From: Rhizobium tumorigenes
GTDB lineage: Bacteria > Pseudomonadota > Alphaproteobacteria > Rhizobiales > Rhizobiaceae
Reading direction: 5' to 3'
Assembly: GCF_003240565.2 (NCBI RefSeq)
Contig: NZ_CP117256.1
Span: forward strand, 434,001-498,000
DNA length: 64,000 nt
Positions 37,178 through 45,572 of this stretch are shown piece after piece (positions within the stretch are counted from its first letter, which is position 1; every line of letters begins with the position of its first letter). The translations under genes were made by a program, and so were the position numbers. The notes beneath the pieces are model-generated. The model did not search any database. It was not told the DNA's origin and saw only the letters and a list, made by a program, of their open reading frames with translations.

Positions 37178-39081
37178 GAAATCCGTTTCGTCTGCGCGCA
37201 TCGCAGCGCTCCGTTAGCGATGAGGAGTTCGTCAAGCTGTTTGGTGCCGGCGCACTCGATCTGATGTCGCCGATCAATGACCCTTGGGGTGGCCTCGTAT
37301 TTTTGCGAAGCGCGCCAGGCGGCGGGAAGACGACGTTTTTGCGGCTGATGACACCCCGTCCCCTGCGACTGACGAGCCAGCTCGCCGACGCCAACCCCCA
37401 GGTTAAGGCCACGCAGGAAGGTTTGCGGGAGGTTGGTGCCCTCGGGACGGATGGCCCGGCCCTTCTTGGAACAATGGTGAGTTTCACCCGCGAGTACAAG
37501 GATCTTGCCGAATTCGATAAGGGCAATGTGCTATTCCGTGAGCTGGTCAATTCCCGGATCGTCATTGCCACTTTGCGAGCGGTGCTTGAGCGTGCCGAGC
37601 GACAGTTTCCGGACGACCTGGAACGGATTCATTTCCAATGGCAACCGGAATCGGGAGCGACCATTCCAGCCAAGGCATCCGGAAAAGAACTGTTCGATTG
37701 GGCGTCGCAGATCGAACGCGGCTTTTACGACCGGATGGACGAGCTCGGCGACCCGGCGCCCGTCAAGGGCGGACATGCCCGGCTCGACGGGCTGAAGTGG
37801 TTCGCGCATGCGGAGATCATCGACAATCATGGGCGTGTCGAGGCCAAGCGCGTCCTTCTGCTTGATGAACTTCAGACGCTGGCGGCATCACAGAGAACCA
37901 GCCTGATCGAGTTCGTGACCGATGCCCGTGAACAATGCGGCGTTTGGATAGCAGAGCGTCTTGAAGCACTGACCCACCGTGATCTCCTGTCGGAGGGCGC
38001 GCTCAAGGAACGCGACTACGAGGGTGTCATCCAGCTCGAACGCCGCTGGAGCGGCGCGCGCACCAAGACATTCGGCAAATTCGTAGAAGCGATCGCCAAT
38101 CTCCGCGCTGAAAAAGCCGATGGTTTCGAGGGCCGCGATTTCTTCTCACTCATCGCCGAGCGAGACGACCTTTCAGAATGGGAGGAACGGATCGAGACGA
38201 AGATTGCCAGCATGGAAGCGGATATTGTCAGGGCGAACGGGTCCGGCAACCGCTACGATGTGTGGATCGACGAGGCTCGTCAACACCGTGGCTCCGTCAT
38301 GGACCGGGCGTTGCGTTGGCGCACGACGAAAATTTTGATCGACCGCGATTCCACCCGTGCCCAGGGCTCTTTCGACTTCGATTCACTCACCTCGGCCGAG
38401 TTTGACAAGCGCGGGGGCAGCGGAACAGAGCGCGCTGCAGAACACTTTCTTCGCACCGAGCTCGATGCGCCTGTCTATTTCGGCCGTGATGCACTAGCCG
38501 CAGTCTCGTCGTTCAACGTCGACCAATATCTTGAAGTCGCCGGTGAACTCTTCGAGGAAATCACTGCCAAAATCAGGTTTCATCGCGACAAGCCGATGCC
38601 GCTTTCTCCTGAACGGCAGGACACCCTCATCAGGGAGGTCGCAAAATCCCGCTGGGACGGGCTGCCGCGCCGTCTTCCCAGAGGATATGAAGCGCGCCGG
38701 CTACTTGAGGGCATTGGCAGCTTCTGCCAGCATCAGACATTCCGCAGTACCGCACCTTACGCGCCTGGTGTCACCGGAATAGCGATCACCATGCAGGACC
38801 GCGCCACGCTGATTGATCGCCCAGATGACGAAATCAAGCATTTCCTCGCTCTGAGAGACGTCCTCACCTCGCTGGTCGGGATGAACCTGCTGGTGCCTCG
38901 GCTCGATCATCAAAACAACAACAAGTCGTATGTCGTCTTTTACCTGAACAGACTTCTCTGTGTGCATTTCGGCCTTCCGCTTGGATATGGCGGCTGGAGG
39001 CCGAAATCGCTCCGCGATCTCGTACAGTGGCAGGACCGGGGCGCCGCAGAAAAGTCACCAGAGGGACCGACGCTTGTCTGA
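37174..39081 (+). CDS. P-loop ATPase, cassette 1 (gene B1)
   Basis: A 635-residue ATPase beginning MRNPFRLRASQRSV. Walker A is FLRSAPGGGKTTFLRL (about residues 43-58). Walker B is RVLLLDELQTLAASQRTSLI (about 226-245) with the catalytic Glu. The C-terminal half is helical with no recognised nuclease and may hold a winged helix near the end (HFGLPLGYGGWRPKSLRDLV). The N-terminal NPF start and length match the ATPase of cassette 2 (639 residues). The fold may be AAA+/STAND or ORC-CDC6-like. ATG 37174 overlaps the A1 stop by 4 bases; the stop overlaps the next start by 8 bases. Confidence 0.75.
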   Translation: MRNPFRLRASQRSVSDEEFVKLFGAGALDLMSPINDPWGGLVFLRSAPGGGKTTFLRLMTPRPLRLTSQLADANPQVKATQEGLREVGALGTDGPALLGTMVSFTREYKDLAEFDKGNVLFRELVNSRIVIATLRAVLERAERQFPDDLERIHFQWQPESGATIPAKASGKELFDWASQIERGFYDRMDELGDPAPVKGGHARLDGLKWFAHAEIIDNHGRVEAKRVLLLDELQTLAASQRTSLIEFVTDAREQCGVWIAERLEALTHRDLLSEGALKERDYEGVIQLERRWSGARTKTFGKFVEAIANLRAEKADGFEGRDFFSLIAERDDLSEWEERIETKIASMEADIVRANGSGNRYDVWIDEARQHRGSVMDRALRWRTTKILIDRDSTRAQGSFDFDSLTSAEFDKRGGSGTERAAEHFLRTELDAPVYFGRDALAAVSSFNVDQYLEVAGELFEEITAKIRFHRDKPMPLSPERQDTLIREVAKSRWDGLPRRLPRGYEARRLLEGIGSFCQHQTFRSTAPYAPGVTGIAITMQDRATLIDRPDDEIKHFLALRDVLTSLVGMNLLVPRLDHQNNNKSYVVFYLNRLLCVHFGLPLGYGGWRPKSLRDLVQWQDRGAAEKSPEGPTLV

Positions 39082-40204
39082 CGAAACAATGATGCGCTGG
39101 GATCCATATTCCCTCACCCGAGATGGCGATTTCGACACGTTCTGGAAAGCCCATGTGGCCGCGCGGCCGCGCAAGATGCTGCTGGTTCTCGGCCGTGGGT
39201 TCGATGTCCGTGCGCTCGCAACCGCCAGCCGACTTCAAGCGGCGGGGGCGGTTCTCCAAATCTGGCTTCTGGCATTCGACAACGGGCTAGCCGACAGTCC
39301 CTTGCGCGCCAAACTGACGCTGGACAATTACAACGGCTTGGTCGCACTCTTCGGCAATGCAGCCATCAAGCGCATCGACATAAAAATAGGCGGCCCGGCG
39401 GGATCCGCAGCAACATCGCGGAACACGCAAGCCGCGATCAAGGGCGCAGGAAGCTGCTCCGGCTTTGACGATGTCGTGATTGACATAAGTGCCATGCCGC
39501 GCATGGTGGCGCTGACGGCCGTCGCGCAGATCCTCTATAATCTTGATCAAATGGCCAAAACAGGCGGACCTAATGTCAATCTTCACGTGACAACCGCAGA
39601 AAGCGTTGCTGCCGACCTGGGCGCCCAGGGCGGCAGCCTGAGCGACGCCGTGACGCTGGTCGCTGGATTTTCAGGGCAATTGACAGCGCAGGGAACCGAA
39701 AACTGGCCCCGGGTCTGGTTTCCGGTCTTGGGAGAGCGTCAGCACGAGCGCCTCGACCTAATCCGCGCGGAGGTCGACCCAGATGAGATTTGCCCGGTCA
39801 TACCGTTCCCCACCCGCAATGCCCGCCGCGGTGATGAGATCGTCAATGAGCACCGGGCAATCCTGTTCGACGAATTTCAGATTGAGCCGAAAAACGTCCT
39901 CCTTGCCTGCGAATATAATCCGTTCGAAGCTTACAAACAGCTGTTCCAGGCCATGGACCGTTACCGTCGAGCCCTGAACAAGCTCGGCGGTTGCAAGGCA
40001 TTTGTGTCGCCGGTCTCTTCGAAACTGCTGTCTATCGGGGTTCTTCTCGCCTGCTACGACCATAAATATGGTCAGATCAGCGGCCCCCCACTCGACGTTG
40101 GCATTCCGTACGTTGAGACCGCGGTCTATGGAGATCCGGATCAAGGCATGGAGCCGGAATTCGAACTTTATTCGATGTGGATCCGGGGTGAGTGGGAAAT
40201 TTAA
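39074..40204 (+). CDS. Rossmann-like protein with GFDVR motif, cassette 1 (gene C1)
   Basis: A 376-residue protein of unknown function. RKMLLVLGRGFDVRALATAS (about 34-53) looks like a first beta strand and glycine-rich loop. FDDVVIDISAMPRMVALTAV follows. A conserved second half has CPVIPFPTRNARRGDEIVNE, LACEYNPFEAYKQLFQAMDR and SPVSSKLLSIGVLLACYDHK, each with a counterpart in the protein at 45565-46662. TTG 39074 is the likely start because GAGG lies 8-9 bases upstream and it reproduces the 8-base overlap with the ATPase gene seen in cassette 2. An ATG at 39089 is possible. Confidence 0.7.
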   Translation: MSDETMMRWDPYSLTRDGDFDTFWKAHVAARPRKMLLVLGRGFDVRALATASRLQAAGAVLQIWLLAFDNGLADSPLRAKLTLDNYNGLVALFGNAAIKRIDIKIGGPAGSAATSRNTQAAIKGAGSCSGFDDVVIDISAMPRMVALTAVAQILYNLDQMAKTGGPNVNLHVTTAESVAADLGAQGGSLSDAVTLVAGFSGQLTAQGTENWPRVWFPVLGERQHERLDLIRAEVDPDEICPVIPFPTRNARRGDEIVNEHRAILFDEFQIEPKNVLLACEYNPFEAYKQLFQAMDRYRRALNKLGGCKAFVSPVSSKLLSIGVLLACYDHKYGQISGPPLDVGIPYVETAVYGDPDQGMEPEFELYSMWIRGEWEI

Positions 40205-40241
40205 TCAGTACTGAACCGCAGCCGGAGAATGGCGGGTCACC

Positions 40242-40475
40242 CTATTTGAACAAACCCGGCTTCGTTGCACGACCGCGCACCGTCCATTGACCGTTTTTGT
40301 CGGTCTTTGTCTCCACCTCGCGTATTTTCTTGGCGAGTTCCGACGCTTGCCTGCCGTGGTCGGTGGGCGCCGAAGCATATTCCGACGATTTGGTCCGCAC
40401 TGCCTGCCGCACTGCCTCGCTTGAACCGGGGGTCGGACCGCCAGTTGGACCCCGCGAAAGCATTTTAACGGCCAT
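40242..40475 (-). CDS. Small hypothetical protein after patatin gene
   Basis: A 77-residue basic protein from ATG 40475 (MAVKMLSRGPTGGPTPGSSE). The N-terminus is Gly/Pro/Ser-rich; the C-terminal ELAKKIREVETKTDKNGQWT is helical and charged. Its start overlaps the end of the patatin gene by 11 bases, so it is probably coupled to it. It is convergent with cassette 1 (37 bases between stops). Unknown function; an accessory or immunity protein for the patatin is possible. Confidence 0.55.
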   Translation of the reverse strand: MAVKMLSRGPTGGPTPGSSEAVRQAVRTKSSEYASAPTDHGRQASELAKKIREVETKTDKNGQWTVRGRATKPGLFK

Positions 40476-42078
40476 GGAGCAACTCCCTTTCGACATTCTT
40501 CAAGAACTGGAACTCCTGCAATATAAGTTCTTCTAGGGCGTTCAGCAACTCCTGTTGGGCATCCTGGTTAAAAGCGAGCGCCTTGTCGCTGTCCAGGGTG
40601 ATGATAACCCTCGTTTGCTCGTCAATCTTTACGGGAACGCACAAGACCCAATTCAGATCCTTCCAGATCAGCTTGCGAAGCCATCGATCCTGTGGAGCCG
40701 TCAGGCTCTCGTTCCAGACTGCGGGATCGCTTTTTGATGCATAAAGCGTCTCATTTTCGTTCCAGGATCGTCCGATCAGGGACCGCTCCAGGGGAAGCGT
40801 GATGCGTTCGTCCGAAAGATCGGTATATCCAGAACTGAATTCGAGCCGGACGGTCCGGTATCGAGGTGCGACAGGGATCGCTATGGCAATGCGGGTTGCG
40901 AATTCTGCTTCGTCCAAACCGGCGGCAGCGTAGGAAGCAGATATCAATCCGTGGCAGCGCCTTGAGACACTCTCGCAATTGTCGTTGATGATCCGCGGCA
41001 GCTCTATCATCCGAGCAATGAGGCTACCCTCGCAATATTGCTCAGTCTCGGAAATGATCTCGGAGGCTCTCTCACGGCCGACATCGAAGTCGAGGAGTCC
41101 GATGTTCACGGTCAATCGCTCGGCGGTCAGTCTCTCGACACCACGCTTGTTGAGAAGGCCCGCCCCGAAGATCATCGTTCCGAGCATCGATCCGATTGTC
41201 CAGCCTGGCGTCCGATTTTTGCTGGGAGTGACCCCTATTTCAATTGCCGCTGTCAAAGCATCGCGATCGATCGACCGCTCATCGTCAAAGGTCCAGGCCG
41301 GCAGGTTCGATACCAGTCCGCCATCCATGAACCAGTTGTTATTAATGCGCCGTGGTTTGAACACGCAGGGGATTGCAATTGAGGCACACACTGCATCGGA
41401 AACCGCGGCGTCCGGGGTTGTTTCCGCCGAGAACACCATAAGCTCTTGTTCGGATATGTTGGCCGCGACGATCTTCAAGGGTGGAAAGCCCGCCATAGCC
41501 AGATCGCGAAACGTCGGAGGGCTTCCATCACGCCGTCCCCGGCATTTCATGGCAATGAGCTGATCGAGCGCGCGCTTCACGACGTCGAGGCTGACAAAGC
41601 CAGCAACCGCCATGCGGGCTGCCAGCCAGAGTGCGGCGAATGACGCCAGCACCGCGATCAGAGCAAGCTGCGGATAAAAGATCAGGCCTGCGACTAAAAA
41701 AATCAGGCCCGCGATCGCCAGGAACACGCAGATTTGCCGGCTTTTTAAAACCAGGCGGACCAGCTGCAATCTGTACCAGGAATCCCTGCCGAAGAGGTTG
41801 GCCGGCGTTCCGGCCGGTTGTTTTGTCGAGGAGACACTGGAATTGCGGCGATCAAGGTCAAGGCGATCCAGGATGTTCGTCTTGTGGGCGACGGAAAACA
41901 ACTCCTCACCTGAATAACCGCAGGCTGCAAGCGTTGCGACAATGGCGCCGGCAGATGTTCCGGCAAAACCAACGAACTCGACGTCCTGTTTCGACAGCGC
42001 GCGGAAAGCGCCAACGTGGCCCAAGCCTCTCGCTCCAGCTCCCTCAAAAATGCAGTAGATTCTTTGCTTAGGTTGCAT
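40465..42078 (-). CDS. Patatin-like phospholipase with membrane helices and GAF-like C-terminus
   Basis: A 537-residue protein from ATG 42078 (MQPKQRIYCIFEGAGARGLG). EGAGARGLGHVGA is the oxyanion loop, GFAGTSAGAIVAT contains the nucleophile Ser in GxSxG, and NNWFMDGGLVSNLPAW carries the catalytic Asp in DGG. So the patatin Ser-Asp dyad is complete. Two membrane helices interrupt the domain (about 118-165: ICVFLAIAGLIFLVAGLIFY, then LALIAVLASFAALWLAARMA). The C-terminal 130 residues (LIGRSWNENETLYASKSDPA ... WVLCVPVKIDEQTRVIITLD) resemble a GAF sensor domain. Patatins are membrane-degrading effectors in some immune systems such as CBASS. It lies between the two PRTase-ATPase cassettes on the opposite strand. 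Confidence 0.85.
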   Translation of the reverse strand: MQPKQRIYCIFEGAGARGLGHVGAFRALSKQDVEFVGFAGTSAGAIVATLAACGYSGEELFSVAHKTNILDRLDLDRRNSSVSSTKQPAGTPANLFGRDSWYRLQLVRLVLKSRQICVFLAIAGLIFLVAGLIFYPQLALIAVLASFAALWLAARMAVAGFVSLDVVKRALDQLIAMKCRGRRDGSPPTFRDLAMAGFPPLKIVAANISEQELMVFSAETTPDAAVSDAVCASIAIPCVFKPRRINNNWFMDGGLVSNLPAWTFDDERSIDRDALTAAIEIGVTPSKNRTPGWTIGSMLGTMIFGAGLLNKRGVERLTAERLTVNIGLLDFDVGRERASEIISETEQYCEGSLIARMIELPRIINDNCESVSRRCHGLISASYAAAGLDEAEFATRIAIAIPVAPRYRTVRLEFSSGYTDLSDERITLPLERSLIGRSWNENETLYASKSDPAVWNESLTAPQDRWLRKLIWKDLNWVLCVPVKIDEQTRVIITLDSDKALAFNQDAQQELLNALEELILQEFQFLKNVERELLHGR

Positions 42079-42405
42079 AGGGGTTATCAAACTTGTTTTA
42101 AAGCTTCATGGCCGTAATTCGGCAACTTCCATGGGAACCGGGAAAGAGCGCAGCCTTCTACCAGATGCACTTTCAAGGCGGAAGCCCAGCTGCGGCTGCG
42201 ACGTGAGGTTAGAGAAGGCAGGCCATACGTAATACTCGCTTGTTTAGGCCTTATGTTCATCAACACATGGCATCGAATGGGGAGTGCTGTTAAATCGGTG
42301 TGGAAGTGAAAGAAACCACTACCTCCGATGCTAGGCCGCTTCTTTGGCCCTCCTCATGCGTTTGTGGCGTAATCGTCGCTGCGTAAGGCGCAGTTACTCA
42401 AGTCC
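42079..42405. other. Divergent promoter region between patatin gene and cassette 2
   Basis: About 330 bases. It must contain the promoters for the patatin gene (minus) and cassette 2 (plus). A short minus-strand frame ending at about 42330 (LRHKRMRRAKEAA, stop) might be the end of a lost gene but is too short to identify. No hairpin terminator was seen. Confidence 0.3.
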
Positions 42406-43656
42406 GTGACAATGCGCATGAGTTTGAAAAATCGGTTGAGCAGACTGTCTACTTACACCGTAGATATTGCCCCAGTGGCTCAACTAAAGCATGGTCGGAC
42501 GATGATAAACACGCTTGCGCTAAATTTGATCGCCGACGTCATGAAGTGGGACAATGAGGTCGCAACGCAAGAGTATGCGTGGCTTCGACTCATGTCTGCA
42601 ATGAAGTACGATGGCTATGCGGACTTCCGTGCTGGCGTTCGATTCCTTGAAAGCCTCGTATCTTGGTTGAGGCAGTTCGAGGACGCTGATCGCCCTACGG
42701 CATATCATTTCATCAAAACCCGTCTAGTCTACATCTCTGGACTCGAAATGCATCGCGTCATTGAGACGTTCATTCCGGAGGTTGTCACGCCGTACGTTCG
42801 GCGGGCCGTGGCAGGCGAGTTGGGTATCAAGCCATATGAGGTCTGGCAGACAGCGGCAGCAGCGAGAACTTTCGCTCATCGGCTAAGACGATGCCTTTTC
42901 GTTGGCCTAAGCGATGGGAGCCGCATCGATGTTCTACGCAGGGCAAATGCTGGTCGATTGTCGCAAGAACAAGTGGTCCCAATGATGAATGTCGATGACG
43001 AGAAATGGAAGAGCCTCGCAGAGGACCTTCGTAGCGAAGAAGGCCCTGACGCCGTTTTCGATGACGTTTATCTGATCGACGATTTCACCGCGTCAGGGAC
43101 AACGTTTATCCGCTTTCCAGAGGGTAAGCCGAAAGGGAAGCTCGCGAAGTTCGAAAAAATTGTGCAGGATGCGAGAGGTCGTCTCAAAAATGATTTTCCC
43201 CTGGCTGCCGGATACACGCTTCATATCCATCATTATGTATCGACTACCCAGGCACGCGAAGCTCTCTTGATGCGGCTCGATGAGGCAAAAGTGCAGCTTA
43301 AGAACAGAAGTTTCGGTGACGTCGTGATCACTGAGGGAATGCGACTTCCTGTGGACTTGGCATTGGGTAGGGTTAATGCTGGAACTGGCGCAATGACGCC
43401 AGTGCGCGCTTCAGACCCGCCGGTAGTCGACATCTGCAGGCGCTATTATGACCATGGGCTTTTCATCCGGCTTGAGAAACATTGTCGTGAAGCCGGCCAG
43501 CTTGACATGAAATTCGGTTATGCAAATTGCGCATTGCCAGTAGTTTTGGAGCATAACACCCCGAACAATTCCATCCCGTTGCTTTGGGCCGAAACTGCAG
43601 GTCAAGAAGGGTTTCCTATGCGACCTCTTTTTCATCGTCGTGACAGGCACGGTTGA
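42406..43656 (+). CDS. PRTase-like protein, cassette 2 (gene A2)
   Basis: A 416-residue paralogue of the protein encoded at 36056-37177. Shared features in order are: RFLESLVSWLRQFEDADRPT; LRRCLFVGLSDGSRIDVLRR; the ribose-phosphate loop VYLIDDFTASGTTFIRFPEG (about 219-238); and the tail LPVVLEHNTPNNSIPLLWAE. The homologous part begins near residue 33; ATGs at 42412, 42418 and 42502 are in frame and none has a clear ribosome site, so the start is uncertain. Base composition is visibly more AT-rich than cassette 1, suggesting independent arrival. It is followed at once by the ATPase gene. Confidence 0.7.
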   Translation: MTMRMSLKNRLSRLSTYTVDIAPVAQLKHGRTMINTLALNLIADVMKWDNEVATQEYAWLRLMSAMKYDGYADFRAGVRFLESLVSWLRQFEDADRPTAYHFIKTRLVYISGLEMHRVIETFIPEVVTPYVRRAVAGELGIKPYEVWQTAAAARTFAHRLRRCLFVGLSDGSRIDVLRRANAGRLSQEQVVPMMNVDDEKWKSLAEDLRSEEGPDAVFDDVYLIDDFTASGTTFIRFPEGKPKGKLAKFEKIVQDARGRLKNDFPLAAGYTLHIHHYVSTTQAREALLMRLDEAKVQLKNRSFGDVVITEGMRLPVDLALGRVNAGTGAMTPVRASDPPVVDICRRYYDHGLFIRLEKHCREAGQLDMKFGYANCALPVVLEHNTPNNSIPLLWAETAGQEGFPMRPLFHRRDRHG

Positions 43657-43658
43657 AC

Positions 43659-45572
43659 ATGGCAAATCCATTTTTAAGAAGAGCAACAGAGTATGTGCGC
43701 GAAGATGAGTCCTTCTTGTCGATCGTCAGTCCCGCGCCGCTTACTACTTTCCTAGCCACCAATAAGCATAAAGACGATATGTTCGAGGTGCCGGTTAGAA
43801 TCATCGGCGCACCTGGCAGCGGCAAAACAATGCTCGCGACACTCGCCGAGTTCAGAATGGTAGAAACCATTTTGCAGGATGAAAGTAATCCCATCAATCG
43901 TGCGCTTGCAGATGCATTAGGACAAGCGGGGTTTCTAAAGGAAGGAAAACCTCACGTTGCAGCTGTTCGCATTCCGATGGAGTCGGAATACCGCGACTTT
44001 TGGGAGCTTCCGTACGAACCTGCGGTGAAGACGAAACTTGCTTTTTGGCTAGTTCAGGCGAGGGCAATGCTGGGTTTGATCCGTAGTCTCACGGCCAATA
44101 AGACACGGGACATCGTTGATATTCAATTTATACCCCGCGCAACCTATGAAGCTCATCTTGAACAGATCGGAGGTCTAACCGCCATCGGAATTCGTGATCG
44201 CGCGCTCGCCGTACAGCGCGCAATTTACTCCGTCGGTGCAGGTCTTCGCGCGCCAAAGCTTGAGAACCTTCCCGCCGACGCTATAGCGCCCTATGCTCCA
44301 TTCGATGCTATCAGCAAAATTCGAATTGATTGGATGGGTGAGGAAATCGAGTTAAGTCCCCTTGTAATGCTCGACGACGTCCACGCGCTGCATCATGAAC
44401 AGCTCCAAGCGATGTTTGAAATGCTGTCTCACAGAGAGATGAAGTTCGGCCGCTGGATGATGATGCGACTTGATGCTTTGAGTCCTGGTGCTGTTCTTCG
44501 CTCCACAGGTACCCAGCCAACCCACAATCGTGCCAAGGGTCGTGACTTCGTCGATATCCGAATGCAGGGAGATGAAAAGAAAGAAGCTGCGAGAAAACAG
44601 TTTAGAACCATGGCACGCGATATGGCAAAGCGTTACCTTCCGATGATCGAAGCCCTCCGAAATCGTAACGCAACTGACGTCGATCGCCTACTTCCTGCAG
44701 AGCCTCCTAAGCTCACCCCGGGACAGATCAAAGAACTTTCTTTAAAGGTCGATAAAGATCAAGCCAAGCTGTCCATTGGCCCGTCTCGGCGTAAGGAGAT
44801 TGACAGCCTCGTCGATGAATACATCAAGCGGACAAAATCCTACGATGATCGGCCAGAAGTTGCTTTAGCTATGACTAGGATCTTGCTTCACCGCTACGCT
44901 ATCCGCATCGCGAGAGCTACGCCCTCATTGTTTGAGGAAATCGACCCTGATCCTCGCACGCCGTTGAAAGCAGACTCCGATGTGGCTCATGGCGCACGCC
45001 TCCATCTATATCACGAGTATGACCGGCCGCTCCACTATGGTGTAGACGCGATATGCGATGCAAGTAATGAAAACGCTGAGGTTTTTCTTCAGTTCGCTGG
45101 CGAGCTCGTGGCCAACATCGAGACCCGGGCAATTCGAAACAATCCTTTACCGCTTCCTGCCCGAAGCCAGCAATCGATCCTCACTAAGAAGGCAAAAGCA
45201 ATGATGGACGCTTGGGCGTTCCCCAATGCTCAGCGCGTCCGGGATCTTGTGGACGCGATGGGGCAGGAATGTAGGGAGGAGTCCCTACTACCTAATGCCC
45301 CTCTTGGGCCCGGAGCAAATGCTATAGCTGTTTTGGAAGAAGAAATGGAGGCTTTGTCCACTGACGATGAAGTTGGCTCGGTTCTGAAGCATGCAATCGC
45401 CAATGGCGCGGTCACGATCGAACGAAACTATGGTCAGGGTGGCAAACAGTGGGCACTCGTTGAATTGACCGGAACGGTTAATCTCGCATACGGCTTAACG
45501 TTCAATCGCGGCGGTTTTCTACCAAAAACCCTTGACTACATTCGCTTTGTGACAGGCGCATCAAATGCGTAG
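43659..45572 (+). CDS. P-loop ATPase, cassette 2 (gene B2)
   Basis: A 637-residue paralogue of the ATPase at 37174-39081. It starts MANPFLRRATEYV, aligning with MRNPFRLRAS. Walker A is RIIGAPGSGKTMLATLAEFR (about 47-66); Walker B is LVMLDDVHALHHEQLQAMFE (about 233-252). Unlike cassette 1 the second acidic residue of Walker B is Asp-Val rather than Asp-Glu, so hydrolysis may differ. The C-terminal region shares length and a related end (NLAYGLTFNRGGFLPKTLDY). ATG 43659 lies 2 bases after the A2 stop; a TTG at 43653 is an alternative. Confidence 0.75.
   Translation: MANPFLRRATEYVREDESFLSIVSPAPLTTFLATNKHKDDMFEVPVRIIGAPGSGKTMLATLAEFRMVETILQDESNPINRALADALGQAGFLKEGKPHVAAVRIPMESEYRDFWELPYEPAVKTKLAFWLVQARAMLGLIRSLTANKTRDIVDIQFIPRATYEAHLEQIGGLTAIGIRDRALAVQRAIYSVGAGLRAPKLENLPADAIAPYAPFDAISKIRIDWMGEEIELSPLVMLDDVHALHHEQLQAMFEMLSHREMKFGRWMMMRLDALSPGAVLRSTGTQPTHNRAKGRDFVDIRMQGDEKKEAARKQFRTMARDMAKRYLPMIEALRNRNATDVDRLLPAEPPKLTPGQIKELSLKVDKDQAKLSIGPSRRKEIDSLVDEYIKRTKSYDDRPEVALAMTRILLHRYAIRIARATPSLFEEIDPDPRTPLKADSDVAHGARLHLYHEYDRPLHYGVDAICDASNENAEVFLQFAGELVANIETRAIRNNPLPLPARSQQSILTKKAKAMMDAWAFPNAQRVRDLVDAMGQECREESLLPNAPLGPGANAIAVLEEEMEALSTDDEVGSVLKHAIANGAVTIERNYGQGGKQWALVELTGTVNLAYGLTFNRGGFLPKTLDYIRFVTGASNA

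Noticed and set aside
36056..40204. Considered as a toxin-antitoxin or restriction system.
   Set aside because: No nuclease, methyltransferase or small antitoxin motif is visible in the three proteins.
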